This document shows positions 1 through 12,599 of a DNA stretch of 64,000 bases, piece by piece; positions within the stretch are counted from its first letter, which is position 1; every line of letters begins with the position of its first letter. A model generated the notes under the pieces. It was not told the origin of the DNA, did not search any database, and saw only the letters and a list, made by a program, of their open reading frames with translations. Location of the stretch: the NCBI GenBank assembly GCA_037013495.1, contig CM072805.1:39241169-39305168 (forward strand), in the 5' to 3' direction. The DNA is from Hippophae tibetana (taxonomy: Eukaryota > Streptophyta > Magnoliopsida > Rosales > Elaeagnaceae). The position numbers and the translations under genes are program-made.

Positions 1-2
1 AG

Positions 3-140
3 TTGGAGAAGTGGTTTAAGTTGTATTTGTTGTTGAAGGAGAAGGAAGAGAAGAGTAAAGTAGGTGCTAATGTTAATGCTGCGGTAGAGGAATGGACTAC
101 TGATTTCATTGCCCTCCCTCCTTCGATGGAAGCTCTCTAG
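3..140 (+). CDS. 3'-terminal coding segment of an unrecognised gene (partial)
   Basis: A frame open from the window edge ends at a TAG at 138-140 and encodes about 45 residues. The residues are well mixed, beginning LEKWFKLYLLLKEKEEKSK and ending with an acidic/aromatic stretch and SMEAL. The composition (balanced codons, higher GC than the flanking DNA) and the abrupt loss of coding character after the stop suggest a true last exon. The start and upstream exons lie outside the window. I do not recognise the family, so no function is given. The CT-rich tract at 467-485 downstream is probably in the 3' UTR or just beyond it. Confidence 0.55.
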   Translation: MEKWFKLYLLLKEKEEKSKVGANVNAAVEEWTTDFIALPPSMEAL

Positions 141-3100
141 TAGGTAACAACGTTAACTTTGAGGCTTCCTCCAACTGCTTCGAAAATCAAACTATGGAAG
201 TTTGTGTTTTTGTCAAATCATAGAAAACACAAATACTCAATTTTTGCAGATATGGGCACTCACATCTCACGTAATGTTATCAGGCCCGGCCCTCTATCAC
301 ATTTGCCCATGGGGAGAATGTTTTTCGAATTATTGACCCAATATTGAGCATCGCTACCCGTCGTTTTAAGACGTGATGTTTTACGCTTATACCCTTGGGC
401 ATTTATTGGTTTCGTTCCATATCCTTCTTCACAGTCCTCCTTTTTTTCTTTTCTCTCACATTGCATCTCTCTCTCTCTCTCTCTCATTTTTCTTTGTGTC
501 GATTGTATGCTCCGATGATTTTCAGAATGTTTATTATTTTCAGTTTGTAAATCTCTCTCTTCCTCTTTCTGGCTCATAACTTATATGAAACTAAGTTTGA
601 TGAAATCAAAGAGGTATCTATGATGATCTTTCGATGATTACTTCCCTTTTCGATAAGCCTGGTATTTTGGATTTTGAGAGGCCATTTGTTTATCTTAAGA
701 AGAAGAAGAACATTGATCTAAAGGTCTCCCTTATATTATTACTTTTTTAAAAAAGCAAAGCCTTATCATGACTATTGGGGCTGAATAATAGAACTATAAA
801 TAAAAGATAGCAATGTCCTTGAATTTATTAAGTTTCTCACTAAGTAATTACATACTTTTATAAATTATATTTGAAGTCTTTCATATGTACCAAATGTAAA
901 GTTTTAAATATTTTGTCCAAAATGTACAGTACTCCGAATACCATATTGGATATAAGATATTATATTTTTATTAAGAAATATATGTAACGTGTTATATAGA
1001 TTCAAGATAAACTTAGTATTTTAATGGTGATATTTTTATTAAACTTATGTTTTAATAGTGATTGTGTTATATGTAATGTATAATATTTATCTTTTATATT
1101 AGGATGTAACATATACATTATTTTTATATTTATATGTATAATAATTATTTTTTTAATTCAACTTAAATTTTATCATTTTTATGATTTATCACGTATAAAA
1201 TGTTATTTCTATTTTTATAGTTATATGTAATGCATTATATATGCATGTATTTTTGTATTTAATAAGTTATATTTAGAATTATATTTGTACGTGATATGTT
1301 ACATCTATATTTTATATTTGTATGTATCATATTACATCTATATTTATATTTGTATGTATCATGTTACACACATATTTTTTTGTATATAACATGTTAAATT
1401 CACTTATATATTTACATGTTACATCCATCATACTTTTAATAACTCATCGAATGTAACATATTACATTTACATGTATTTTTTGTGTAAACTATTACGTCTA
1501 TTATAGTTCTTACGATCCTTCGAATATATAATTTTGTATGTAATATATTACATACACTGTAATTCATATGTTCAATTGGATGTACTATAACTCTTACTAC
1601 TCATCTTAGCTAACATATTACACCAATTTATATATCATGTTACATATATTAGAATTCTATTGGGGTTGTTAAAAATAATTGTCGAATCTTTAATTATATC
1701 GTTGGAGATGTAATAGGTGTGATCTTAATATAATTTTATTGAAGTTATAAAATGAATTTTTTTTGAATTTTTTATTATGTAATTTAATATAATAATATAA
1801 ATTTTGAGTTGAGTTGATGTTAATTATGAAAATTTGATTAACTTATAAAAAAAATAAAATTACTTTCGTAAAAAAAACTCATGTTTTTTGCTTTAAAATA
1901 AACATAATTTTTATCTTACTTGAATATATATTAATATGTATGTTATTAATGTTATGGAAGAATAGCATCAAATTCATCATATTATGTAATTAATATCATT
2001 TAATTATTTATATTTAAAAAAAGATAAATTTTAGTTCATCACCTTTGAGAGAATATGTCAATCAAGAGTTAAAAAAATATTATTTTAATAATTTATATAT
2101 TAAAATATATTTTTTATTATAAAATAATAAAATATGAATTATTAACAATGATAAAGTGAAATTTAATATGAAAATTATCGGAAAAAAATAAAACATAATA
2201 ATATTATAACAAAATTATTTAAATATGTATTTTTATTTTAAAAAAGTAATAAAATATTAAAATAAGAATAATGACCAAATACTAAAACAAATATTTAGTA
2301 AGAAAATTTATATTAATTATAATTTTATCATTATTAAATAATTAAGTTTTAATTACTTGATATGAAAGAATAATATTTTAATTAAAAAATATTTATTGTC
2401 TTTAATTAATTCATTCTCAAAGTTGAACATTATAAAACATTTTTTTTAATCTGAGTGATTAAGTGCATAGGAAGATTTAATCTGAGAAACCTATGTAATG
2501 TTTTTATTTTTTATTTTTTACTTATAGCACGAGAAATTTTAAAAAGTTTGAGAATTTGTGTTACTTTTGTAAATTAGAAAATTATAATAAATTGTATTAT
2601 AAATTTAGAAAACTTAAAAGAAGTTTAGCTTAATGAAATAACATCCATTATAAAATAAGTTCAAGTGTAGGATTACATGTAAATTAATGTTTAATAAATA
2701 TATAGTAAATAGATTATCAAATAAATTTTTTTTAATAAAATTGTTCCGATATTTTTTTTATTCAAGTAAAATGTTTGTTTATTATACTGATTTATAAAAT
2801 ATGTTTTTAAATTTATTTATTTATGAAAAATGTCATTTAAATATTTTATTTGTAAAAAATATGTTAGATAAAAATAATTTATATTTCCATCCAATTTTTA
2901 ATTGAATATAATTTATTAATACTTGTATTATATGTATGTTTATATTTTTTTATTTAAATTTATATAATATTTTTAATCGAAGATAATTTTTATTTAAATT
3001 TATATAATATTTAATTAAAATTATTTAATTAGATATATTTTTATTAAAAATATAAATATATAATATCATACTTAATAAAAATTTAATTTTGTACTCTCGT

Positions 3101-3641
3101 AACGTATTTAAAAAAAAACACGTATGGTAAATAAAGTAACAAAATGGTTCCCGAGACTTTTATTTCAATTTTTCCGTGAAGAAAATTAGTTAGAAGAGAC
3201 TCATAAATATTAATTAGTGTTTTAAGTACGAGCTACAATCAAGTACAATCTGACATATATACAGACTGATATATATATGTTCGGTATAGGCATTGGCAAA
3301 TTAGGTGAAATTGTTTCATATTAAGACCGATTAAGAACAAGAACGGATCAATGAGCTCAACGTTATATTGGAGGATGTCTTATCTCAAACTAAAATCATA
3401 TTATTATATTATATTTAATATAAATATAGAGAATTATTATTAAATAATAGTTACTCATTCAAAATTTTAAAAATTAAAAATTAAAAATATTTAAAAACAT
3501 AAAATATTAATTAGAAAAAAATTATATTATTACTACAAAACATGGAAGCAGAACAATCCAACTAATTGAGAAAATATCCGTTTCCTTTTTTTCTTCTTAT
3601 CTAATTAATTATGATATGAAATTTTCTTTTTATAACTATGA
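141..3641. other. AT-rich intergenic DNA without a supported gene
   Basis: After the 3' end of the first gene the DNA becomes extremely AT-rich. The only structure I see is a (CT)n tract at about 467-485 and the diverged short-unit repeat field at about 1020-1660. Open frames here are short and low-complexity. Confidence 0.7.
1020..1660. repeat. diverged tandem array of ATGTAACATATTACA-like units
   Basis: The stretch repeats variants of a roughly 32-34 bp unit made of a TGTTACAT/ATGTAACA palindrome followed by TATATTTATATTTGTATGTAT. Clear consecutive units start near 1297, 1330 and 1362. Looser ones extend on both sides, for example near 1100, 1420-1460 and 1540-1640. It is non-coding and resembles an old minisatellite rather than a transposon end. 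Confidence 0.6.
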
Positions 3642-3665
3642 TCACAATAATAATAATAATAATAG
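3642..3665 (-). repeat. TTA trinucleotide microsatellite coding a poly-Leu C-terminus
   Basis: A run of TTA/TTG codons immediately before the stop of the pectate lyase gene encodes the terminal eight Leu. Length changes in multiples of three would only lengthen or shorten the hydrophobic anchor signal. Confidence 0.75.
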
Positions 3666-6600
3666 CAATGTTGATGTTAGTGATAGTAGGGCACCACAAT
3701 TGGTGGTGAGACACAAAATTAAAATGGTTATAATAAATGACAAAAAGATTGAGTTTTGAGATGAGGAGGGTGGTGATGCCCCACTCATGCCGATCCCAAA
3801 TATCTTTCCAAAGAAATCACCGTCGCTGTCACTTGAGGAGCCTCCATTGCCATTGTTATTGTTCACTCCGACGACGGTTCCATCATCGACGAATCCAGGT
3901 ACGTCTGCATTGTTGTCCCTACAATAATATATGATTCCAAAACGATTATACAATTATATTTAAGATTAATTATAAATCTTGTTCTAATTATATTAATTTA
4001 AGTTACTTTTCAAACTATGAACGAACACAAAGGATCGAAGTTGGCAAAAAAAAAAAAAAAAGGCTTTGCAAAGCTTATTTTACTTTATAGGGAGAAAATT
4101 AAAGGTAACTTCACCATAAATTCTCAAGAGTTCAGGTTACCATGCATTTAAGGGGAAGAAAAACCTGTTCTAGCAGTAGACGTACAGCTGATAAAATATT
4201 ATGCAATATATTATGATAATAAAGATATATGTAGCAGCATGTTGTACTTATTTTTATCTTTTAAACGTTTAAGATTTATAAGTAAGAATAGAAAATAATT
4301 AATTTTTTAAATCTCAATCATTAAAATAAAAAAAAGAAATAATTTTTTTTTGCATAATATTACATGGAGAGTTAATAGGTTGCCCATTTCCCACTTTTAT
4401 ATATAGCCTCCCTTTTAATTTACACTTTCTTCACTACACATGCACATTCACTTTCTTCTTGGCTTTTGATCCGAGACACTTTCTTTCTTTTTTCTTTTGT
4501 AATTTCAATTTCTTTTTAGATGACAGCGTGGAAATATTTACTGTGAATAGGTTTGCCTTTTTATCTAACAACATGATGTATATGCTAAATATGGTTAATA
4601 TCCATGATATTTGTGTAAGTAATATATATGTTGTAACACAATAATGACGTATGCATGTAACATAATGTATTAAAATTAACTCAACCTAATTATAATATAT
4701 TAAATTAGGATAGAAAATCAACAAATTATTTATACTCTTAGATAAAGATCCCTAACACCATATAAAAAATGAACAAAAAGGGAGAGTTAAAATGTCTAAT
4801 GGTTAATAGCACGACAATATAGTATATATTTGTATAGACATAAATAATTATGATAAGAATTTACGATAAAAAAAAAGAACTTATTTTGTGATAAATTACA
4901 AAGTGTGATAGACTATAAAATAAGAAGACAAGTACCTGGGATCACCAAAGACACCGGAGTTGAGGGTAAGTTGGTCAATCATAGCGGCGGATTTGGGCTC
5001 AACGCTAGAGGCCTTGGCGTATAAAGTGGTGATGGTAGCCCCAGAAGGAACAAAAAATGCTCCATTTACCATAATGTCCCCCTCTGTTTTCCAGTTCCAA
5101 CTTACCCAATCTCCCTCACCTGTTTCTATCCTCCTCGTCACCTGCCATTAACGGAGCCCGCCCCTTAAAACATACCAACCCAAACATGTTTCTAATTCTA
5201 TAACACACATGCTTGAAATTAACATGTTATTTATTTTAATTTGTGATCTGAAGTGATGAGAGTAATTTTTTCTTTCTTTCTTTCTTTCAATAAGCCATTG
5301 AAATTCATCTATATTTCTACGTAATGTCATTATTTTATTGTTATATAAATGTAGGAGTGACTGCTGGAAGGCACTACCTTCTTTTTCAAGGCTTCTAAAC
5401 TTGTAATTAAAAACTGAATATAAGAAGGTTTAACTAGTGTTTCTTCTTTTCAAGAATAACTGTTAGTTGTTATTTCTCTGCAACGTTTAGAATATTTGCA
5501 TCCTACACAAACCCATGTTTCAATATAAACAAAACTTCAAATAAGAAAACAATCATGACAATTGATTTTTTTTTCTTTTGAAATGACTGTTATAGACACT
5601 CATGCCCAAATATATATAACGACGGAATCCAAACTCGTGTTTTATAACGGCTATAAAAACATAGATAAGTCAATCAGTAAAAACAAGTTGAAAGTTAAAA
5701 AAGTAATAGTTAATATAAAGGATTACCTCTTTAGCATTTGGGTCGGACGGAGCAATATACCGATTACCCTGACTATTAATAGTAGGACTAGCACTACCTC
5801 CAATAGCATACATCTTCCACTGAGTGAAATCATTATTCACAACATGTATATAACCATGTCTACATCTCGGCATTCTCTGTACCAATCCCTTCCCAAAATG
5901 GTTAAATGCAATTGTCACTTGCATTCCCGAATCTGCCAAGTACTTATCGTTATGACCCAAAAGCATTACTTCATCGTGATCAGCAAAATGGTTATTAGAA
6001 ATCGTTATTCCAGTCGAACCCATTATTGCATCTATTAACCCATCTGTACAATAAGATAGAGAACAATGATCGATCCAGATTTTTCGAGAGCTGAAGATAG
6101 ATATACCATCACCGTCTGATCTTCCCCTAAAACCCACATGGGTTGGACTCGAAGCAATGAGGGTATTACCACTTGGTTTACAATGGTGAATATGAATGTT
6201 GTGAATAATGACATTGGAGATGTATTGAAGAGTTAAACAACCGTTGCCAGTTATGTGAATTTTGGTTCCACGGCCATCGATGGTTTTGAAGCTGTTGAGG
6301 ATTAGCTCGTGTTTGAGTTCTATGGTCATGTCGGTTGCGAAGATTATCCAGAGAGGTTGAATTTGGATTACTGCGTGACGGAGAGTGCCTGGTTTTGGGT
6401 TAGCTGTATTTCGGTCTGAGGAGTCTGTGACTATGTAGATTTGTCCTCCTTTGCCTCCTATGGCGTCTTGGCCGAACCCAATTCCACAATCGGCCAGTTT
6501 TTGACGGTCAGCTTGCCAGTTTGGATCACATCGCCAACAGTCGTCGACTGGGTTGCCGGTAAGACATTGATCTTTTCCTTGAATGGAGAGGATTTGTCTT

Positions 6601-7158
6601 CTTGATAGTGATACATTTACTTTCCTGTGTAAGGCAAAAGAAACAGAGGAAAAGAGGAGTGCCCTGTTTGGTTACTTAGATGAATCAAAAGAAAATGCTT
6701 TTGAGTTGAAATAAATTGACAAAACCTCATATGGTGCCTTTTCTTTCTTTCAAAATATATCTGTAATAATTGTATAAAAATGGTGAATACAAATGAGAGA
6801 TTTCGGTTTATTATTTTTGGAAAACAGAGTAGTCAAAGAGCATTAATCACGAATTGGGCGAGTTAGAGAAGAAGATTTGTCAATTTCGACATTAAAATCA
6901 AAGAAAATAGGGAAACCCATTTTGCAAAACAGTTAAAACTTCAAAACCCAGATGGTATTTTGTTAACTTTTAAATTATTAAAATGAAATAGTTGTGGGGT
7001 TGGAAGCTAAAATCTTACCTATAGAGTTCTTCAACAACAGCTTCAGGGTTAGGGTGTTGGTGAGGAAGGGTAAGGTTGACGCTCCTATAACTACTAGAAA
7101 TTGAGGTAAGGAAATAACTCAAAAGACATAGTAAGAAAATGCACGTAGTTGGAAGCAT
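3642..7158 (-). CDS. Pectate lyase, PMR6/PLL13-like, with predicted GPI-anchor tail (4 exons)
   Basis: Exons on the - strand are 7158-7019, 6624-5727, 5141-4936 and 3918-3642. All junctions are GT-AG and in phase, giving 506 residues. Pectate lyases cleave de-esterified homogalacturonan by Ca2+-dependent beta-elimination in the cell wall. Residues 1-25 are a hydrophobic signal peptide ([17 protein letters not shown]). An NLTLPHQHP block follows, then a Cys-rich segment with DDCWRC. The PL1 parallel beta-helix carries WIDH at about 230-233, the Asp pair of CTDGLID at about 241 and 245, and RMPRCR at about 297. The C-terminus is Gly/Ser/Asn-rich and ends in a hydrophobic tail with eight Leu, as expected of a GPI signal. 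This architecture matches the PMR6 (PLL13) subgroup, a susceptibility factor for powdery mildew in Arabidopsis. Subgroup assignment rests on the tail and recalled family features. The exon structure is well supported; expression is not testable here. Confidence 0.9.
5268..5288. repeat. (CTTT)n microsatellite in intron 2 of the pectate lyase gene
   Basis: Four to five tandem TTTC units lie within the intron between the exons ending at 5727 and starting at 5141. There is no coding effect. Confidence 0.7.
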
Positions 7159-9680
7159 ATTTGAAAGAACAATAATAATGAAGAGAGGGGTTTTTTTTGT
7201 TGTAGTTGTCTCGCTTATGAATAAACAAACAACTTAGGAAGAATCAAACTTTAGAAAATTTAATGTGTTTGTAGAATAAAGTAAGATTATATTATTTAAT
7301 ATAAAGATTAATTAAGAGGAAAACTTAGGTTTGGGTTAGCTATGAATCTGTGATGAGACACAATGGAGATGAAGAGGAGATAGAATTACTCTCTCTCTCT
7401 CTCTCTGTTCTTCTCCTCCCTCTCTAATTCTCCCTTGCAGTGTCCCGCGTACACTTCCATTCCTATCTTGCAGTATAATTATTCTAGGGATGGTTGGAAA
7501 TCCTTCTAAAAAGCTTAAAAATTTCAAAATAAATTTAGCTAATCCAAAATATTATTAAGCTCCCCACTATTTTTATTTTCTATTTTGGTGTTTTGTCTTC
7601 TCCAAAAATCGTATTTTTATTTTTATTTTTACTGCGGAGCAAGAGATTCTTTGCAGAGAGAACCTAAGTATTCCCAAATGAGAAAAATGCCTTTTAAACT
7701 TAAATTAGATAGATTAGACATTTAACTTCCGCAATATTACGGAGCATGATCATCTGTTTGAAAATTTTAACCATCTAATTTGACATGTAAATTTGAGGTT
7801 ATTAATTGAAAGTAATACTTAAAATATTTATGTATTTTTAAACATCTTAAATAAGTGGAGTATAATTTAAATTTTACAAGTAAAAATACTCCGAAGATCA
7901 GGAAAGTAAGTTAATAAAAGAAAGAATAAAAACCATGACACAGTTATATAGATCACGAAACACGTACACAACATGCACGTAATTATTTTCTCACACATAC
8001 TTTAAGTGGCTGCATATGCAATTCGCTTTTTCTTCAAGTCTGATTGCTTTTTGGTCATGTTACTACAATAACTTTATCATCATAGTCAAACTTATGTTAG
8101 CTACATCTTTATTAGATGTTAATTATCCGTTAGATAAATAAATTTCATCTAACTAAGAAATGCAATTATTCTTAGTTACTCTCTATTTCTATTTTTATTA
8201 TTATTCAAGTTTATTTTTTAAAAAATAATACTTTTAAAATTTATAATAATAAAAAAAATCTTAATAACATTAAATAAAGTTTAATTAAACAATATATAAT
8301 ATTAAATAATTTTAATTTAATTTAAACTAAACTTATTTGACATTCAAAATTAATTAACGTGTTTAATTATTTTTAATAATTAAAATATATAAAATGAATG
8401 ATACTGTTTACAAGTTTTTTTATTTTAATAATTTTTAGTAAAGAGCGTGATGATTTGGTTCAAATTAACCTTTTTTTTGGATGAAAGTGTGGGTTTGAAT
8501 GGGTTGTTCTCAATGCGCACACCTTTTGTACATCAACAAGATTGTGACTTGTGAGGTTATTGGTTAATAGACAAGTAATAGTCTAAGGTTATTGTTCGAA
8601 AATTGTTATAATCTGGAACAGTTATTAAAAAAAACTCAAAAAAATATAATATAATTTATTAAATATATATAATTAATTTTTGGTTTATAATTTAATTTAT
8701 TAAATATATAATTTAAATAAATAAATATAATTAATTTTGCATATTACAGTTTTTAATATAACTGTAATCGAGTCGTACTCGTTACTTCATGTTCGATTCA
8801 TACCTAAAATTATACTTATCTCTAAAATTTATCGAATAAAAACTAAACCATCGATTCAAATAACTACAAATAATCGAAACTATGGTTTATATACCTATAC
8901 TAAACATATAAGTTGTGATAAGTATCTAAACTAATGTGATTGATAGATATGTTAATTTTTAATATTTAATTTTTAAAAATAAAATCCACTTAAAATAAAA
9001 TACCAATAAATTTACTACAAATAAGTTATATTTTATATCAACTTAAGGTGTAAAACATTTTTCTTCTTTCTCTTTCCGTCTAATTTTACATATTTTTTGC
9101 TATATTATTTTTTTTAACACTTCTTGATTTAAGTTTTAAATTTTATTTAAAAAAATTACAAAAAATAATATTTTTAAAACTTATAGCAACAAAAATATCA
9201 CCATAATAATATTGAAGTACGTTCAACAATAGACATGTTTAAATATTTGTATTTTAATTTAAACGATATTTAAATTGAAATGATGTATCAATTTTTTTTA
9301 AAATGAAAATATATGAGATAGATATAAGTGATATTATTATTTTTTATTATAAGTTTTAAGAGTTATTTTTATTATTATTTTTAAAAAAAAATTTCTCAAA
9401 TTCCAACTAGGTTAATGTACATGAATACCTTTCAAAGTTAGGAATAAACAAGTTAGGAATAAACTTAAGGAAGTTTGTGGAATAAAATTCACAATTGGAC
9501 TTATTTATTTGGTTGGCCTTCTTGACTCTAAAGAAAAGAAGTTATATATAATTCACTAAATATGTATATATAAGCAAACCCCAATACTCCTCTTCTTGCT
9601 TCCTCCCTACCCTCAATCTCTCCTCTCTTTCTTTCTAATTCTCTCAAACACTTTGCTATTTGTAGTGGTGGTGGAGGAAC
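7159..9680. other. intergenic region between the divergent pectate lyase and zinc-finger genes
   Basis: This is the shared upstream region of two divergently transcribed genes. It holds a (CT)n tract at 7389-7407, which reads as a GAGA-type tract upstream of the pectate lyase, and otherwise AT-rich DNA. No coding segment or recognisable transposon is visible. Confidence 0.65.
9565..9573 (+). promoter_or_regulatory. TATA box of the zinc-finger gene
   Basis: TATATATAA lies about 110 bp upstream of a short upstream ORF and about 200 bp upstream of the main ATG. The region just downstream switches to CT-rich leader-like sequence. Placement is consistent with a start site near 9600; this is inferred from sequence only. 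Confidence 0.5.
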
Positions 9681-9761
9681 ATGAAAGGAACAACAACATC
9701 AACTCAAGAGGAAGTTTTGTTAGTGAGACCGAAAGACAACAACGACGACGTACAGCAATAA
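9681..9761 (+). other. upstream ORF (26 codons) in the leader of the zinc-finger gene
   Basis: An ATG at 9681 opens a frame of 26 residues (MKGTTTSTQEEVLLVRPK and onward) ending in TAA at 9759-9761, only 10 bases before the main ATG at 9772 and in a different frame. It could be a translation-regulating uORF. It could also be the original N-terminus separated from the body by a frameshift, because acidic starts followed by the KGKRTKRQR box are common in ZAT5-type proteins. The main frame has an in-frame TGA upstream, so 9772 is its first available ATG. Confidence 0.5.
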
Positions 9762-9771
9762 GAACAATAAC

Positions 9772-10761
9772 ATGAGTCTTGTTGTCAAGGGCAAGCGTAC
9801 GAAGCGCCAAAGGCCACAATCTCCTCTCCATTTAACCATAATTCCCTCAAGAGGTCGCGAAGGTGGATGTCGTGGCAATTATATTGATCAATATGGTAGC
9901 AATATTATTGGCTTAACCAATAATCATGACGACAATAGTAGCAACAACAACAATTACAACTTCTTGTCCCCTACCACTTCTATAGAATTCCAAAAAAGTA
10001 CAGAGGAAGAAGAGGATATGGCACATTGTCTAATTCTCTTAGCACAAGGAAAATTCCAACACGTGATTTCCCCGAAACGACCTAGTCATTCTGGGGAACA
10101 TCATGCCGGAATCAACAAGTATAACAGCCGTAGACTCTTGGAAACATCCGGTACCGGTGGTACCGGTAAGGCAGGGTATTATGTTTATGAATGCAGGACT
10201 TGTAATAGAACTTTCCTTTCATTTCAAGCACTTGGTGGGCATAGAGCTAGTCATAAGAAGCATATGGCTATGACTGATGAGAAAAGGAATAACAATAATT
10301 TTGTTAGGTTTTTATCATCTTATGAGGATTATGATCATGACATAACATTAAAGAACAATGATGTTTCCTCTGCATTTTCTCTTCAGTTGAGTCGGAGGAA
10401 TTTGTATGGAACTAATAATAATAACAATAGTCATAATAAGCCAAAGGTTCATAAGTGCTCAATTTGTGGAGCAGAGTTCAATTCTGGTCAAGCTTTAGGG
10501 GGTCACATGAGGAGGCATAGAACAATAGCGACAGGGACTAACACAAGTTTGTCTTTAACTTCAATTGCCATAGAAACTTATCAAGAACAATTTGAACAAC
10601 CCAAGAAAGCTAATAAGAATGTTCTTTCTATGAATTTCGATCTTAACCTTCCAGCCCCTGAAGATGATAATAGAGAATCCAAATTCAGCTTTGTTTCTTC
10701 AAAACAACAACAATCATCTCTTGTGTTCTCTGCCCCAGCTCTAGTGGGTTGTCATTACTAG
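9772..10761 (+). CDS. C2H2 zinc-finger transcriptional repressor, ZAT5-like
   Basis: Intronless, 329 residues. A basic box KGKRTKRQRP (6-15) probably serves as nuclear signal. An acidic L-box-like segment EEEDMAHCLILLAQG follows at 79-93. Two Q-type C2H2 fingers follow: C141/C144/H157/H161 with FQALGGH, and C229/C232/H245/H249 with GQALGGH. An EAR repression motif FDLNLPAPED (289-298) precedes a terminal SAPALVGCHY. QALGGH fingers are plant-specific and bind short AGT-type core sites. The EAR motif recruits TOPLESS-type corepressors. The order of motifs and the C-terminal block match Arabidopsis ZAT5, a stress- and wound-responsive repressor. The linker between fingers is Asn/His-rich and low-complexity. 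Possible translational control by the upstream ORF is described separately. Confidence 0.93.
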   Translation: MSLVVKGKRTKRQRPQSPLHLTIIPSRGREGGCRGNYIDQYGSNIIGLTNNHDDNSSNNNNYNFLSPTTSIEFQKSTEEEEDMAHCLILLAQGKFQHVISPKRPSHSGEHHAGINKYNSRRLLETSGTGGTGKAGYYVYECRTCNRTFLSFQALGGHRASHKKHMAMTDEKRNNNNFVRFLSSYEDYDHDITLKNNDVSSAFSLQLSRRNLYGTNNNNNSHNKPKVHKCSICGAEFNSGQALGGHMRRHRTIATGTNTSLSLTSIAIETYQEQFEQPKKANKNVLSMNFDLNLPAPEDDNRESKFSFVSSKQQQSSLVFSAPALVGCHY

Positions 10762-12044
10762 AAAATAAGAAAAGGTCGATTTTTGTTTGTTTGTTAGGTT
10801 TTTCAAAATTTTATCATCAAAGATTGATCTTATAAAAAGATTCAATCTTGATTATGTGAGTTATTTATTAAACATTCTTTCTCTTTTAATCTTTTTTTTA
10901 ATACTTAATTTTTTATATAATTCAAAGTTACGAGATTTTTTTTATTTAATTCTTTCGTCGATGATGATCTTGAGCAATTGTGAAATATAAAAAAGTCCAA
11001 AAATTATTTGTTGAAGCAATTTGTGTACTGAAAAGGCCTTTGATTCATGAAAAGTGCATGATGAATACTCACTCTTATTTCTGCTTTTTACAATTGGTTT
11101 TTTTTTCTTTGTAGAGGAAGAGACCCAGAAAATGTGATACAAAAATCACTGTAAAGATTTTATTGTTTCAATTATAAGCTAATAGGGACAAAGAAGCAAA
11201 AAATAAAATTAAAAGGAAACGAGGGTTGCATTGTTTCAATTACAAAAAAGCCTGCCAGACACACATTACATCTTTACAACTATAGAATAAAAAGTACAGA
11301 AAGCCAGTGAGTTACTGCAATTTCCTCATGAATCCACCTTTCTTGTCCTTATCTATATATATTTAATAAAATAGTAGGCATTGAAAGAGAACGTATTTTC
11401 TTGCTATTAATGACATTTTGTTTTTATTGGTCCAAAAGTTTTTAGTTACTAGCCTACTCAGTTCACCTATTTTTTCTCTTTGTTATGATCCTATGCTTCA
11501 TGGTTAAAATGAATTCAAGTTATAAAATTATTTATGATGAAATTTAAGTTTTGAAAAATTCATAGTATAAAAAATTAGTAAAGTTTAGGGACTTCAACGT
11601 GTGAAAGAAAAATATAATAAATTTAGACAATCGTGTATAAAATTTAAATGAATTTCTAACCAATTTTATTGGTTGTATGTATATATAGAAAGTCTGTGGG
11701 GAAAAATGCAAAAATAATGATAATAATATTTTATAGTGCATTGAGACATATTATTAAATATTAATAACTCAAATTAAATTGTAAACATTAATATAACTCA
11801 AATTAACTTTGTAATTTTTCATTAAAAAATAAGTTACTATTTCATAGTTTAATTTTCGGTTAAGTTTCTATGGGTTGGTCCAAATTGATGTAACGGTTCC
11901 ATTTAAATTATACACAAATGGAAAAATCTTATATACAACAAGGGTAATGCACTCTACTATTATGCAACGTTCATTCCAATCCTTTTATTAAAGTTTTTCC
12001 ATCCTTTTAAAAATCAATGAATTTGATATATTAGATACACTGGG
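10762..12044. other. 3' UTR of the zinc-finger gene and AT-rich intergenic DNA
   Basis: The first few hundred bases are T-rich and likely 3' UTR. Beyond about 11.3 kb I see nothing recognisable before the LTR-like block. Confidence 0.6.
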
Positions 12045-12599
12045 TGTTATGATTGATTAAAAATAATATTAGGTTTGTTAATCAAAATAGGAGGTGCCTA
12101 ATTTAGAAGAAAATTCATGAAATGTGGCTTACCATATTGTCAAAGATGGAGGTGCCTAACCTTGTTTGAATAAAAAATAGAAAAATTAAGTAGCTTAATT
12201 TTGTTGAATGAAGAAATGTTTGGCATATGAAATGAGAACTTGAAGGCTATAAATATGGCTTCATTTGTTCATTGTTAATCATCCCAAAAATAAAGAAAAA
12301 CTTGTATGAGAAGTTCTTGAGTGAGAGAATTTTGTGGGAAAATTCTCTTGGGCATGTAGTTGCTCTTGTCTTTTGGGTGTGTGAGAAAATAACTGAGAGT
12401 GTGGTTGTAACAATTTTCCACATAGTGAATTTTTCTCTGGTTGTCTTTTGACAACGAAAGTGGTTTTTCTCTAATTTGGAGTTTCCACTATAATTCTTGT
12501 GTTGTGTATTATCTATTTCTCTATTATTTGATATTCTGTTAAGGAAGATCTTGGGAGGGGAAATTTGTGATTATACCATTTTATCCAAATTTCTTAACA
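12045..12599 (+). mobile_element. probable solo LTR of a Ty1-copia type element
   Basis: The block begins TGTTATGATT and ends CTTAACA, giving a short TGTTA/TAACA inverted terminus. Inside are a TATA box (GGCTATAAATATGG, about 12248-12262), an AATAAAG signal near 12290 and a GT-rich U5-like stretch, the usual order for a plant copia LTR read on +. No primer-binding site, gag or pol flanks it, so a solo LTR is the simplest reading. I could not find a convincing target-site duplication, so the ends are approximate. Confidence 0.5.

Noticed and set aside
260..577. 105-residue frame rich in Glu/Arg/Lys on -
   Set aside because: It arises from the (CT)n tract and the 3' region of the first gene.
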